Assembly (NCBI RefSeq): GCF_029962835.1
Contig: NC_080577.1
Coordinates: forward strand, 7,106,501-7,170,500
Direction: 5' to 3'
Length of the DNA: 64,000 bases
From: Magnolia sinica
Taxonomy: Eukaryota; Streptophyta; Magnoliopsida; Magnoliales; Magnoliaceae
In this document: positions 24,937 through 36,138 of the stretch, one piece after another
Layout of the letters: every line of letters starts with the position of its first letter
Numbering within the stretch: the stretch's first letter is position 1
The notes under the pieces: model-generated
Database searches by the model: none
What the model was told of the DNA's origin: nothing
Seen by the model: the letters and a program-made list of their open reading frames with translations, nothing else
Translations under genes and position numbers: made by a program

Positions 24937-25166
24937 GAGCGGAGGTACTTACCATGAGACCCACCTTGATTTATGTATTCTATATCTATGCTGTCCATCT
25001 GTTTTTCCACATCACTTCAAGGCTTGAACCCAAAAATTAATGAAACATATCCAAATCTTAGGTGGACCATATCATACGAAACTTTCCTAAGGAATAGTTC
25101 AACTGAGACTTGGATCAGTTTCATTTTTGGAATCATTTTCTAATATGATCTTAAAAAGGATAGTGT

Positions 25167-25234
<68 letters not shown>

Positions 25235-25272
25235 AGGTGGGCCCCACGGTAAGGGACGCACCCAATCCGCTC
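24937..25272. mobile_element. GGGCCCACC-type TIR element with (AT)n core, right arm of unit 1
   Basis: Ends are GAGCGGAGGTACTTACC and, inverted, GAGCGGATTGGGTGCGTCC followed by 'ttaccgtggggcccacc'. A pure AT tract fills 25168-25232. It has copies at 47533-47874 (unit 2 right arm) and, inverted, 41682-41966 (unit 2 left arm). The unit 1 left arm lacks it. Confidence 0.7.
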
Positions 25273-25831
25273 ATGTTACCACAATGGCAAAACGGATTTG
25301 TATTGCACTTTTCTTCAATAGGCTTGCCAGAATACATCCAGATCCAATTGCTATAACACTGCTTCAACTTAGAGGTTTTAGGTGCAATTTTACATTGTTT
25401 CCATCATTTGTTTTATATGAAGATTTTTGAGGGCTGATCATTTGTGCGTACAATTAGCGTAAGGGTTCTTACATGATGGAGGTTGATTTCACACATGTAA
25501 CTTGGTGGGTCCCACACAGTGGGTGTTTTATACCCGCTACTTAAAAGCAGACACCCCCCTTACCGTCACGTGTTCTTATTGAGGCCAACCTTCTAGACGG
25601 GTTGGATGTAATACCTGAACCATGGATGGAGTAGATATTCAGTTTCTAGGTCTAACATGGGGTGACAGGCGTGATGGTTGTGGATTTTACATTAACACTA
25701 TAGTGGGGCCCATGCAAGCCAGGGATCATTTTCAAGAGACCTCTTAAAAAGCTAACGTGAAGCAAACACCCCTCTCTGTCAACATTAATTAGCATTAATT
25801 AATCTGAACAAGTGTGTAAATTGTATTTAAG

Positions 25832-25931
25832 AGGAAGTTTTTCTCATTAAATGCCTACCTAGTTGGACCAAAATGCATTGTAGGAAGTTTTTCTCATTAA
25901 ATGCCTACCTAGTTGGACCAAAATGCATTGT
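25832..25931 (+). repeat. Tandem duplication of 50 bp, unit 1 only
   Basis: Two identical 50-bp copies beginning AGGAAGTTTTTCTCATTAAA. Unit 2 has a single copy at 48492-48541, so this arose after the large duplication. Confidence 0.9.
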
Positions 25932-25950
25932 CCAACTAGTTGTGTGTGAG

Positions 25951-26654
25951 TGATGCAGGGATGAACGTGATGAGGATAACTACTCCGAATCCACGGAGCT
26001 TCTCTGGACTCCTCACAGAGACTTCTCGAATCCATGAGGAAAGAAAGCAGAAAATAGAAATAAATTCTAATAAATTCAAAATTGATTAATTCATGAATAA
26101 AAACGAGTTCACAACCCTTTAAATAGGGGTACCAAGCAATGGGAAAGAAATCAGAATCAAACTACAACTCAAACTCCTAGAATCCGAGACTTACTATAAA
26201 TAGTAAACTTACTATTTATAGACGGTCGTGATGTCTACTAGTGCGCGAGGTTTTTGGCTAAAAATAGTAAGTGTCCTATTTGGCTTCACCAAACCGTTCT
26301 CCTAATTATTCTAAGCTCTTTTCACGTTGGGCGCAACTCCTAAAGCCCGACGGATGAAGAGTTATAATCAAACTAAAACTTACTATTTATAGTAAAAATG
26401 AAATTAAAACAGGGAAACGACCATCGATCCAGGGGTTTTTTTGCAATTCCAGGCTGCGTAACCTAGAATAGTAGGGTTGGTTGGCTTCAGTAGCTCGTTC
26501 TACCCCAAAATCATATATTTTACGTCAGGTAACTCATTCCGGATTGCAAGATACGCCCGATTTAAGGTTCGAAGGTCTAGACCACTTCTGTCGTCGACCG
26601 GGCCTTTTCTGATCCATCTTGGCCATGTAACTGTCTGCGACCCGCTCTACATCA
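25951..26654 (-). mobile_element. Solo LTR (704 bp), private to unit 1
   Basis: Starts TGATGCAGGG, ends CTCTACATCA (TGATG...CATCA inverted ends) and is flanked by the 5-bp TSD GTGAG (25946-25950, 26655-26659). Unit 2 has the empty site GTGTGTGAGCATCTC near 48552. No internal domain or second LTR is present, so it is the product of LTR-LTR recombination. A minus-strand TATA-like CTATTTAAAGG lies near 26118-26128. It does not resemble the two copia LTR families here; superfamily unknown. Confidence 0.88.
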
Positions 26655-26659
26655 GTGAG

Positions 26660-26661
26660 CA

Positions 26662-26692
<31 letters not shown>
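26660..26692. repeat. Short (CT)n(TA)n microsatellite, unit 1 allele
   Basis: About 8 CT and 7-8 TA units. The homologous tract in unit 2 (48562-48684) is roughly four times longer. Confidence 0.9.
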
Positions 26693-27679
26693 CTGATGAA
26701 TTTCCATGTGAATAACATAATGATTACAGTTGACCAGCTGAGAGGATACCCTGAGAATGGTCCATCCATGATAGAGGCCATCAGATGAATGGATTAGATA
26801 GACCAACCATGGCCCTAGAGCTAGAAACTAAGTTACTCCAAAAGCAGGGAACTCAACCTCATTAATATTTAATTAGTTCCTCACTGAACTCCATCTGTTT
26901 TTCATTTCTCATCTTTTCCTATTTTTCTTAATTAAATATTGTTGAATATTAAGCTGTCCACAATAAGTTGTGCAATTTTTTAGAATTATTTGATATTATG
27001 GCAGAGTATGACAATTAATACACAGGCGCATTGTAGTTACACACAAGTAGCAAGCAATACCTCAATTTTTTTTTATATCCATGCCGATTGCAATGAATGG
27101 TTATGAACCTAATCCATAAGCCTTCCTTGATGCAGGCAGCATTTGGGTCAATCTCCTACTGCTTTCATACTACCTGCAATCAAACAATTCAACAACCCAG
27201 ATTTGCAGGGAATCATGTATTTGTCGGTTTTGATGCTAGATGACCATGATCGAGATCGTGTGAAGAGTGGCCCACCTTCTTAGACCCCACATGAGGAGTC
27301 TTGTGGTTGGCTGATAGTAAACTCATATAGTTTCTTTTGGTTAAATTTTCTTCTACTCCTTTGTTATTTATGCTGAGTTAATGTTTTAATTACCATTTTG
27401 GTTTACTCACTTTTAGGATATGATCAATGGTGCGCAAAACGATGGGAAACTAGTTCTTTTGAAAGCTTGTTAAATTAATTTTCCAATGAGCCAATGACCA
27501 TGTAATTCAAACATCATTTGATTCAGTGATCATGGTCGGTATCTGAAGATGTACATGCTTTCAATAAAATTTAAGGGTATTTTGTCATTTTCAATATTTG
27601 GTTGAAATTGATAGTTAAGATTAGAAGTTATGAAAGATAGTGATGAATTTAGATTAATTAGTATGAGGATTTACTATAA
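26693..27679. other. No gene; 3' flank shared with the OMT A lineage at 27560-27680
   Basis: No coding frame. 27560-27680 ('aagattagaagttatgaaagatag', 'gaatttagattaat') aligns with 8370-8520 downstream of OMT A. It is the old 3' flank of the C-type OMT gene, now separated from it by the LINE nest. Confidence 0.6.
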
Positions 27680-27747
27680 TTACTCTTATTGCATTGTTCT
27701 CTCTTATGAGAGGGTTGATTCAATTCTTCCTGCTTTGGGGTCTTTTG

Positions 27748-28436
27748 TGTTGGGATTTTGGCCAGCGGAATCACATAAATCTAGATCTAGGATAGTAATT
27801 CAATGACACCAAGCAAACACAAAGAGCACACAATGATTTAACGTGGAAAACCCTTGCGGGGAAAAACCAAGGCACAAAGAGATAAAAAATTCCACTATGA
27901 AAGCATAGATTACAAAGATAGAGGACGTACCCAGCTTAAGCAATCCTCAAGCCTCACTTTCTCTACTCCTTAAAACCCTATAACCCATTTAGAAACCCTA
28001 GCACCCTTTTAGAAACCTTAGAACCTCTTAGAATACCTCCTAGTCCCGTATCCACCTATATTTGTAGACTTAGAAACAAGTGAAAATGAAACAGGAAATT
28101 TTTTTTGCAGAATCTGCATTTCCACAAACAAATTTGCGTAAACCTTCAATGTCATCAAAGAGACTAAAAGAGACCAGCGACTAGACATGAATTTTGTGAA
28201 AAATCTTGATTCCTCGTCCTGGCTTCGATGGCATCGAACATGTCTTCGATGTCATGGAACGCCCCTCAATGTCATCGAAAAACGACACCAATATGTCCAG
28301 TGACCAACTGAAGAAATTCGAAATAAAGTCAATGTCATAGGGCTCTGTTCGATGTCATCGAAGGTGACATCAAACAGTCAATCGATAACATTGACAGACT
28401 TTGTATCAGACAAGATTTAAGATATCTAATACAATA
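27748..28436 (-). repeat. 3' LTR of the shared copia element, unit 1
   Basis: 689 bp. It contains a cluster of the imperfect palindrome TTCGATGTCATCGAA at 28222-28400. The terminal CA is mutated (element-strand start TATTG instead of TGTTG), as in all four LTRs of this family here. Confidence 0.9.
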
Positions 28437-28703
28437 ATCTCCACTATATCTTCAATCTTCAAACGTATAGCTTCTTGTCCCCTTCTCTTATCTCTGCCTC
28501 GCATCATACCTTTTAATTAATGTACCAACTCCGTCTGTCTTTTACGTCATTGCCAAGCCAAGAGAAGTTACACAAAACTTGAACTTTTATGAAAGAACGA
28601 TCTTGGTGAGCATGTCTACCAGATCTGAATCCACGTGCCCAACCACCTTTGCTCATCATGTCTTTCCAAAAGTTAAGATGTAGTTATCCGTACCTCGAAT
28701 GTA

Positions 28704-30916
28704 TCAAAGTAACCATCTCACTGCTCTCCAATGTTGCTTGTCGGGGTATTTTCTCATAACATCAATTGCCTGTGAAATAACTAGTCTAATATAGACCATG
28801 ACATGCACTGTCAACCGTATTCGAATAAGGCCCAAGAGACATGTCCTACTTTTCATCTGGTTTTGGGACATGTCCTGAGGAAAACTTGAAGTGAACCGCA
28901 CAGGGAATGCTCACCAGCTTTGCCTGGTCCATCGCATACCTACTCAAGGTATTCTACTTGTGATTACCCAAAGCTTACACCTCTTCTAGTCTCTATGAAT
29001 ATCAATGCCAAGAACCATCTTTACAGCCCCCGATCCTTCATCTTGAATGTCCCACTTAACCGAGTGTATAGTACGTTGATTCCAGACATGACATGATTGA
29101 CGATCTATATGTCATCAGCATACAATTCCTAACTCACCATGAAAGAATCTAATTTTATACCACTGCCTAGGCAACAGGTCATACCACGACCTCCTACAAA
29201 CTTTTTTTCTCAGCCCCTTTAACTTCGAACCACTCTGGTTGCTTCATGAAAAAATAACACTTTCAATTTTTCATGCAGAAGTGTTATCTCTACATCCATC
29301 CGTTCTAGCTCAAGATCACATTGGGCAACCAGCGCCAATACATATCTAATAAACACCTGCTATACCGCTGGCACGAATATCTCTGAGAAGTCGATCTGTT
29401 CTCTCTGAGGATAACCATTCACTACCAACATTGCTCTGTATATATGTTGTATCCTCTTGAAGATCCACCTGCGTCCAACTGCTTTTTGGCCCACTGGAAG
29501 CTTCACCTACTCCCATATGTCGATCTGGTACAAAGAGTCCATCACATCGTTTATAGTCACCTTCTAATTCTCAGTACCAGTCTCACCTAGAGTCATCTGA
29601 ATAGTAGACGAATCCCCCTCGTCTGTATCGACAGCATATGCAATGTTAGAGTCGTCCATGTATCTCACCGATATCCTGTGATTATGTAATGTGATTCTTC
29701 TCACAGATGGTTGCTTCTCCTGCTCTGTATCTCTGTCCGTGCATCTTAGCTATCATGCCCTACCCGCTCATGTGGCCATGCCTAACATGCCACCCACGTG
29801 CAGAGGTGGAATCCGCTGCAGCCACTGCAGCTCTACCAGTTAAAGTGCTCCCGATCAACCTGTAAAGATTATCGAGTCGTTGCGCTTTCATGTTACCCGT
29901 GCCCCCTTAGATACTTTAAAAGCACCATCAATACCTGTAAACTTGTAGCCCATTGCCTCAAGTACACCAAGAGAAATCATATTCTTCTTCATGTCGGGAA
30001 CGTGCCTCACATTAGTCAAGATATGCTCTGTCCCATCAAATATCTTGATGCTCACCGTACCAACAGCCACAACATTACATGCATTGTCATTGCTTATAAA
30101 CACCTGTCCACCATCGCACTCCCTGTAGCTGACGAATTAACTTCGATGAGGACTCATGTGAAAAGATGCTCATGTGTCTAGAATCTATTTGCCCTTATGA
30201 TGATCGTATGGGCGTCTAATTGTTGACACAGACAAGACATTACTATCACATCCACTCAATCCATCTGACGTAGTAGCATTGGCCTCCCTATACAAAGCCT
30301 CAGATTCTTCTCTCTTAGATCTAAGATTTGTACAATCCTTTTTCATGTGTCCTTCCATCTCACAGTTCCAGCACTTTAACTTACCTTTGTCATTAACCTT
30401 GGATTTGGATTTAGAACTTGAAGATCATGTACCTTGTTCAGAATTCTTGCCCCTTGTAAACAATGTATCAGAAGATGTTCCCATATCGTCATTTAACCTT
30501 CTCATGTCCTTCCCTTTAAGGGCTGAGATAACGATGTCGACACTCAGAGTTTTATTCGTTGTGCACATTATATCCTTGAATGACTCATACAATGCCGAAA
30601 GAGAATTCAGCAACATACATTCTTGTTCCTCATCTTTCATCACTTCCTCCATATTCAACAATTTATAAACTAATTTATTAAAGTTGCTGATGTGAGCCTC
30701 CAGATCTCCACCCTCTGCTATCTTAAAGTTATACCATTGACGCTTCAAGTGTAGGGAATTTTCAGAGAATTTTTTCGCATGGATATCCTCTAACTTCGCC
30801 CATAACTTAGCCGCAGTTTTCTCCCTCATGACATTATAGAGAACCTTATCCGTAAGAAATAAACGGATCGAGGATAAGACTTTCTTATTAAGGGTGTCCC
30901 AATCATTATCAGTCAT
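28704..30916 (-). pseudogene. Copia gag-pol remnant lacking the integrase core, unit 1
   Basis: From high to low coordinates. A gag-like frame at 30916-30425 has the words WDTLNKKV, LWAKLEDIHA and LLNSLSALYESF. A CCHC knuckle (CWNCEMEGHMKKDC) lies at about 30332-30373. Protease-region words (HILTNVRHVPDMKKNMISLG) follow at 30103-29888. Reverse-transcriptase pieces (GRRWIFKR, a degenerate YADD box) lie at about 29560-29050. The last piece is RNase H-side (28901-28704). No integrase catalytic core is present between protease and RT, so the element has an internal deletion as well as many stops. Confidence 0.85.
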
Positions 30917-31086
30917 AGTAGACTTTTACTCCTCAAGAGCACCATCTTCACCTTGCTTGATTAAGGAACTGATCATCTTTATTTTCTATAACTCAAAGTT
31001 ATTTTTTCCTGATTACTTCTCAATATCATACCTAGTGCTTTCCATTATTGTTAATCCTTTAGATTCAGATCTGTGCCCCAACGATT

Positions 31087-31098
31087 GCTCTGATACCA
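31087..31098 (-). other. Primer-binding site of the shared copia element, unit 1
   Basis: Minus strand TGGTATCAGAGC, two bases inside the 5' LTR, complementary to the 3' end of plant initiator Met tRNA. Confidence 0.85.
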
Positions 31099-31100
31099 CT

Positions 31101-31791
31101 TGTTGGGATTTTGGCTTGTGGAATCACGCAGATCTACATCTAGGATAACAATTCAATGGCACCAAGCAAACAAAAATAGTACACAACGATTTAACGTGAA
31201 AAACCCTTGCGGGGAAAAATCACGGCACAAAACGATAGAAATTTTAACAATAAAAGCATAGATTACAAAGATAGAGGACTTACCCAGCTTGAGCAATCCT
31301 CAAATCTCACTTTTTCTACCCCTTGAAACCCTAGAGCCCTTTTAGAAACCCTAGCACCCTTTTAGAAATCTTAGAAACTCTTAGAATACCTCCTAGTCCT
31401 GTATTCACCCCTATTTATAGACTTAGAAACAAGTGGAAACAAAACGAAAAACAAAATTCGCAGAATTTGCGTTTCCACAAACGAATCTGCGTAAATCTTT
31501 GATGTCATCGAAGAGACACTAAAAGAGACCAGCGACTAGACATGGATTTTGTAGAAAATCTCGATTCCTCGTTCTGGCTTCGATGGCATCGAACATGTCT
31601 TCGATGTCATCGAACGCCCCTCGATGTCATCGAAAAACGACACCAATATGTCCAGTGACCAATTGAGGAAATTCGGAATAAGTTCGATGTCATAGAGCTC
31701 TATTCGATGTCATCGAAGGTGACATCAAATAGTCAATCAATGGCATCGACAGACTCTGTTTCAGACAAGATTTAAGACATCTAATACAATA
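31101..31791 (-). repeat. 5' LTR of the shared copia element, unit 1
   Basis: 691 bp. It differs from its partner LTR at many more positions than the two LTRs of the private copia element do, consistent with greater age. It carries the TTCGATGTCATCGAA cluster at about 31576-31755. Confidence 0.9.
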
Positions 31792-32496
31792 TTTTGCCGT
31801 TGCTCATCCTATGGGATGGGTGGGCTGAACACAACATGGCTCAGTTTGCAGACAAGCTTGAACCCCGTCTGGAGTCATCCTTAATTTTAACCAAAGGTAG
31901 GTTAAGAGCTATTGGAGGCTCAATGTTGATGGCTCGAGATTGCTCCCTCCCTCTCCATTCAAATTTTGGGTGTTCCTGTGGCCCATGTGGCCCATCGGAG
32001 AAAGAAAGAGGCAGTTTGTGTGAAGTGGATTCTGACCATGAGAGATGGTTTAAACTCAATGTTGATGGCTTGTATAAGCAAGAGCGGTTTTTAAGGGATT
32101 TCTAAATCCCTTAAATTCTATAAAACAACCATAACTTTTTATTCAAGTATCATCACAAAGCACATGACCTATCGATCTTTACGTAACGCTGCATTCACGG
32201 TCTACCAACCTGCTATGTTAGTCGAAAAAGTCCATTTCGCAAGAAAATGCATGTCTTCGAAGTTAAAATCAAGATTTTATTTTTAAAAAAAATATACTAT
32301 TTTTTTATTTGCAATTTTTATATTCATCGCATCTCCCTTTTTTTAGTTTTAAGATTTTCATCTTTTTTTTTAAAAAAAAAAAGTTGCTTGCGATAATATC
32401 AGGAATGCTTGGTAAGATCTTATTGTCGTTTCTATTTTTGACAAATTTAGTCAATTAGGAAGATTTTACTATTTCAAGTAATTTCTACTCGACTTA

Positions 32497-32799
32497 GGGC
32501 CCATTTGGATACCGCCAAATAAGTTACTTTTTCTACTTACAGCAGTATAAGTAACATATTTTAGATAAGTAAGTTTGGTTTGTGATTAGTTATAAGTAAT
32601 TTTTTTTACTTAAAAGTACTTAATCACTTCAATTAAATTGTGTGTATCCTTAGGGAATATTAATCTCACATAAAAAAGGGTGGGTACATCTGTATTTTCA
32701 AAAAAAATAAAAAAATTGTTGTAGAAAAGAAGCACAGGAGAAATGAAATAGAGGTGGCACAAGTAACTTATCTTAAGCAACTTACAATCTAAATGCCCC
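32497..32799. mobile_element. Tourist-like (PIF/Harbinger) MITE, 303 bp, unit 1
   Basis: TSD TTA (32494-32496 and 32800-32802). Ends are GGGCCCATTTGGAT and, inverted, GGGGCATTTAGATT. Subterminal 'aagttac' and 'agtaactt' words are characteristic of GGGCCCRTTTGG-type plant MITEs. Confidence 0.75.
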
Positions 32800-33628
32800 T
32801 TACGGTTTTGGTCATTAATATAAGTGATCTAATCGAATAATCTTATATTATTATGTAATAAAATATTTGAATTTGTCTCTCTTATTTCTCGATCATAGAT
32901 TAAAAAACTTGTATATTTAAGGTCTTAATTACTTGAGGAAGACAGTGATCTTCTTTTTGTCACTTCGTACTCTTCCATATGTCAGGGGCATGCATTAGCT
33001 AGTGCTCCTAAGCAAGGCAGTGTCTTCTCTTGTGGTTGGGTTTTTGTTGGTGGATTTTTTTTATTTTTGTTTCCTTTTTTCTGCCTATTGTGTAGGTAGT
33101 AGTTTTTTTTTCTATGGGTTGATGTGTGCCCTTTAGATGTTATGTATTGTATTGGTTTTAGGTCTTTTGGTCCATATGATAGGTGTGGCCGTTTATTTCT
33201 GTTAGGCCCACCAGAAGTTTCTTTTGTAAATTTTCTACCCTTCAATAAATTTCTGGTGGTGTGTTACCACCTTCCTTTAAATAAAATAAAATGAACAGTG
33301 TTAACATAGGCCACCCTTGTAACCTTTAACTGGAAGCATACTAACACCTAACAATATCACGATAATCTGAACCGTTCATCCACTGTGCCTAATCATACAT
33401 TGGCGATTTCAAAAAAGAGAGAAAAAAATAAAATAAAAATCACCCTACAATCCTAACCACAAATTCTATTTCATAGAATAACACTAGGATTAAACACGTC
33501 CACAAACATAGATGACCATCACTCGCAAGCCCAATACATAGACACCATTTGATAAATCCAAAGGTGTTCTTATTCTAGAATTAATACTTAAACTAGCAAC
33601 AAGCTAAACATTGCAAACCACCAAATAA

Positions 33629-33900
33629 TTACGGATAGACCTCGATAATGGACTGCGTACCAAGGACGGGTGTAATCTTGTAGTGAGTGAAACCAGCATC
33701 AATGAACATCTTTTGCCATTCGTGCTCCTCCCTCTCCTTCCCGCAAAGGAGAACCAGCACCGCCAGATCAAATAAGAGCTGCATCTCCGTCATCTTGTAA
33801 TCGTCCCTGTTCATGTTCACAACCATGTCCAGTATAATCACCTTCCCACCCTCTTCTTTAGAAGATATCGCTTCCTTGCATCTTCTAAGTATTTTCACGC
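33629..33900 (-). pseudogene. Truncated O-methyltransferase exon 2 (copy D) at the duplication junction
   Basis: 90 codons plus stop, equal to residues 11-100 of exon 2 of gene C with five substitutions (Ala for Ser in KEAISS, Arg, Met, Phe and Gln at later sites). The acidic and GKER residues remain. The catalytic-His segment WVLHDW, the splice acceptor, exon 1 and the promoter are missing. At 33900/33901 the exon changes abruptly into the sequence that starts the duplicated block (ATGAATACAT). With no upstream exon on the minus strand it cannot make an enzyme. It is the scar of the large tandem duplication. Confidence 0.93.
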
Positions 33901-34582
33901 ATGAATACATAGATGGTTTTCTCATCTTTTAAAATTATAAGTTTACCACCAAAATATGTATATGGCTTGTGAACCTTTAAAACTTACTAAATTATGTTTC
34001 AATCTAAGAAGTACTCTAGTAAATTTATTCAAAGAAATGTGAGAATCATCACAATGATTTTTGAGTGTCCCAATTAGCGGATCCAGGTATGATGTATAGT
34101 TAAATGATAAAATATAGGTAAAATAATCAAACAATTAAGATTCTAATCCCATATACATGTTAATGTACAATTACTTACATACTTAGATATGTGCAAAAAG
34201 GGTTTTTAGTTGATCAGATAGCTGGATCATCGGATAAATGGCTTAAATGATTAAACCACAATCCTAAAAAATAGATGGATGAGTGGGTGACTGCATACCC
34301 TATATGGCGTATGAATGGTTGGATTTAGTGTATATTTTATGATTAGATTTAAGCTACTTAATAAATGAACAATTGATTTTATGTATATAATTAAAGAGAG
34401 TGCACGTATACATATATCTATACATATACTAAAACCATACAATTATCAATTAACGATACATTCTAAATAAATCAATCACACATATCACAACTTGCATACT
34501 CTATGCATGTATGCATGCATGAATAAATGGAAGGAGAATGCATGAATGTTTAGATGGATGTAAGTGTGCATATATGCACACT

Positions 34583-34716
34583 ATGGCATGGGGTTTCAGT
34601 CCTTGCCTTAGTGATAGACTCTGAGGAGTTTCAACATGAGGTCTTGGGTTTGAAACCCATAGGTGGTGAAATCCCACTACGACGTGCGTGGGTGTGTGTG
34701 TAAATTAAAAAAAAAA
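34583..34716 (+). mobile_element. tRNA-derived SINE, unit 2 copy
   Basis: Same element as at 6283, with B box GGTTTGAAACC (CpG lost) and an A-rich rather than T-rich end after 'gtgtgtgtaaat'. Confidence 0.65.
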
Positions 34717-35472
34717 AAGTGTGTATGTATGCAGATACATGCATGTGCACCAAAATCTCAGGTCATCACATTTTATCCCCTTATAAATAATTTGTCCTCA
34801 AAATTTAAACACACTCAGCTTGTGGATGGGAGAGGATACTCCTCCTGATTAACGGTGTGTTTGAGTGTCTGCTAAGTTCTATATGTTGTAGGGTTTAAGC
34901 GGGCGCAAGAGTGTGCAAATCCCTACAGGAATTGGGGTTATTACAACTATCATATTGAGAAAAAATCCTTTTATATGAAAGGTAAAAAGAAATCATTAGA
35001 AGGTCTAATTTTATCCTTCACAAATCATTTAATTTTTTTATAGGTGGCTGAATAGATGGCCAAACTACCTCATTTCTCGATCATAAACGACCGTTTACGG
35101 TCATTCTATCTATCTCGACGCTTAGGGTTATATGTGTTCGGTTCGAATTGAGCTGTAAAAGGTTCTAGCACACCTGACACTAAGGGTGAAAGTCGGGCGG
35201 GTTGGTGCTCAACCGTAGCCTAACCCAAGGTTCCTATAGCTCAACCCTAACCCAACCCAACCTAACCTCAGGTTGGAACCCAAAGTTCCTAGTCGTTGGA
35301 CGGCCATGATTGTGGATGATGTCCAATGTGCCCGGCTAAGCAGTACTCTTGAGAGATGGAATTTGCGAAGTAAAACCAATGGTTACATGGGTGGGCTTGA
35401 GCTTACAATAGCCCATGGATTTCCTCACATTAGATAATTAAGCTCCACCACTAACTCAAGGGCCCATTCGTT

Positions 35473-36013
35473 ACTACCCCACCAAGACCTAGCTAGAGAT
35501 GGACGGTCCCCTGTCAGGGGTTCTGTGGGGCCCACCATGATATATATGTTTTATCCATGTAGTCCATTTATTATGAAAGATCATTTTAGGGGCATGAGCC
35601 TAAAAAGAAGGAAGATTAAAGGTTCAAGTGGACCACACAACAGGAATCAGTGGGGATTGAAGTCTTACTGTTGAAAACTTCTTTGGGGCACAGAAGTCAA
35701 AGAAGTTTTGGATCAAGTTGATATTTATGCTTGCCTTTAATACAGGTCTATGCGATTGCGACCTTATAAAAAGGTTGAATGGCAAATAAACATCATGGTG
35801 GGCCCTAGGAAGTTTTCAACCGTAGGAATTCAATTCCCACCGCTTCCTGTCGTGTGGCATACATGAGCCTTTAATCTGCCTTCTTTTTGGACTTATGCCT
35901 TAAAATGATCTGTCAAAATGGATAGACTGCATGGATAAACCATATACACCACGGTGGGCCCCACAGATCCACTAGCAGGACCGTCCGTCTCTAGCAGGTC
36001 CTGGTGGAGTAGT
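35473..36013. mobile_element. 541-bp GGGCCCACC TIR element, unit 2 copy
   Basis: Same length and ends as 7184-7724, with few substitutions. Confidence 0.75.
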
Positions 36014-36138
36014 ACACTTGTACCCAGTCCGCTCCCCTAACCACATACATCATACATATAGTCACCCGCGCGCACGCTTTACATCAGATAGCTAATCCTA
36101 CCCGATAGGTGCAGCAACAGGTTGGACGCCACTTCGGT

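Larger units (their letters stand above)
17032..25600 (-). repeat. Right arm of the large inverted repeat, unit 1 (interrupted by a copia element)
   Basis: Reverse complement of 12930-15285. 17032-17886 pairs with 14384-15285, 17887-18239 with the hAT element of the left arm, and 24599-25560 with the outer left arm. The 6.27-kb copia element at 18322-24593 splits it. Removing that insertion restores the uninterrupted order still seen in unit 2. Confidence 0.8.
27748..31791 (-). mobile_element. Degenerate Ty1-copia element (4044 bp), unit 1 copy
   Basis: TSD TTTTG (27743-27747 and 31792-31796). LTRs are 27748-28436 and 31101-31791, starting TGTTGGGATTTTGG on the plus strand; the coding strand is minus. 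The primer-binding site, minus strand TGGTATCAGAGC (31087-31098), matches the initiator-Met tRNA type. The internal part is only 2.66 kb. It is older than the large duplication, because the same insertion with the same TSD is at 49743-53790. Confidence 0.93.
27680..33291 (+). mobile_element. 5'-truncated L1-type LINE remnant carrying nested insertions, unit 1
   Basis: Joining 27680-27747 to 31797-32070 across the copia insertion gives a frame with LLILWDGW and WFKLNVDG. These words are like the zf-RVT/linker and RNase H start of plant L1 LINEs. The far end (32940-33291) is a LINE-like 3' UTR ending in AATAAAATAAAAT. The OMT A 3' flank, which has no LINE, aligns on both sides (8370-8520 and 8545 onward against 33296 onward), so it represents the empty site. 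Nested insertions are copia 27748-31791 and the MITE 32497-32799. Confidence 0.65.
5613..33900 (+). repeat. Large tandem duplication, unit 1 (28.3 kb)
   Basis: From 5613 onward the sequence is repeated in the same order and orientation from 33901 with only scattered differences. Matching landmarks are the SINE at 6283/34583, TIR element at 7184/35473, OMT exons at 8863/37152 and 11623/39979, and the copia element at 27748/49743. Unit 1 ends at 33900 inside an OMT exon-2 sequence that continues normally in gene C (homologous point 55896). Unit 1 is about 6.3 kb longer, mainly because of its private copia element and solo LTR. It also has private small deletions near 9508, 13340 and 13620. Confidence 0.93.

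Noticed and set aside
28200-28400. Regularly spaced short repeats resembling a CRISPR array
   Set aside because: Imperfect palindromes within a plant copia LTR; spacing and repeat length are irregular, and the genome is eukaryotic.
33629-33900. A fourth functional OMT gene
   Set aside because: Only the last 90 codons remain; the exon start with the catalytic His, splice site, exon 1 and promoter are missing.
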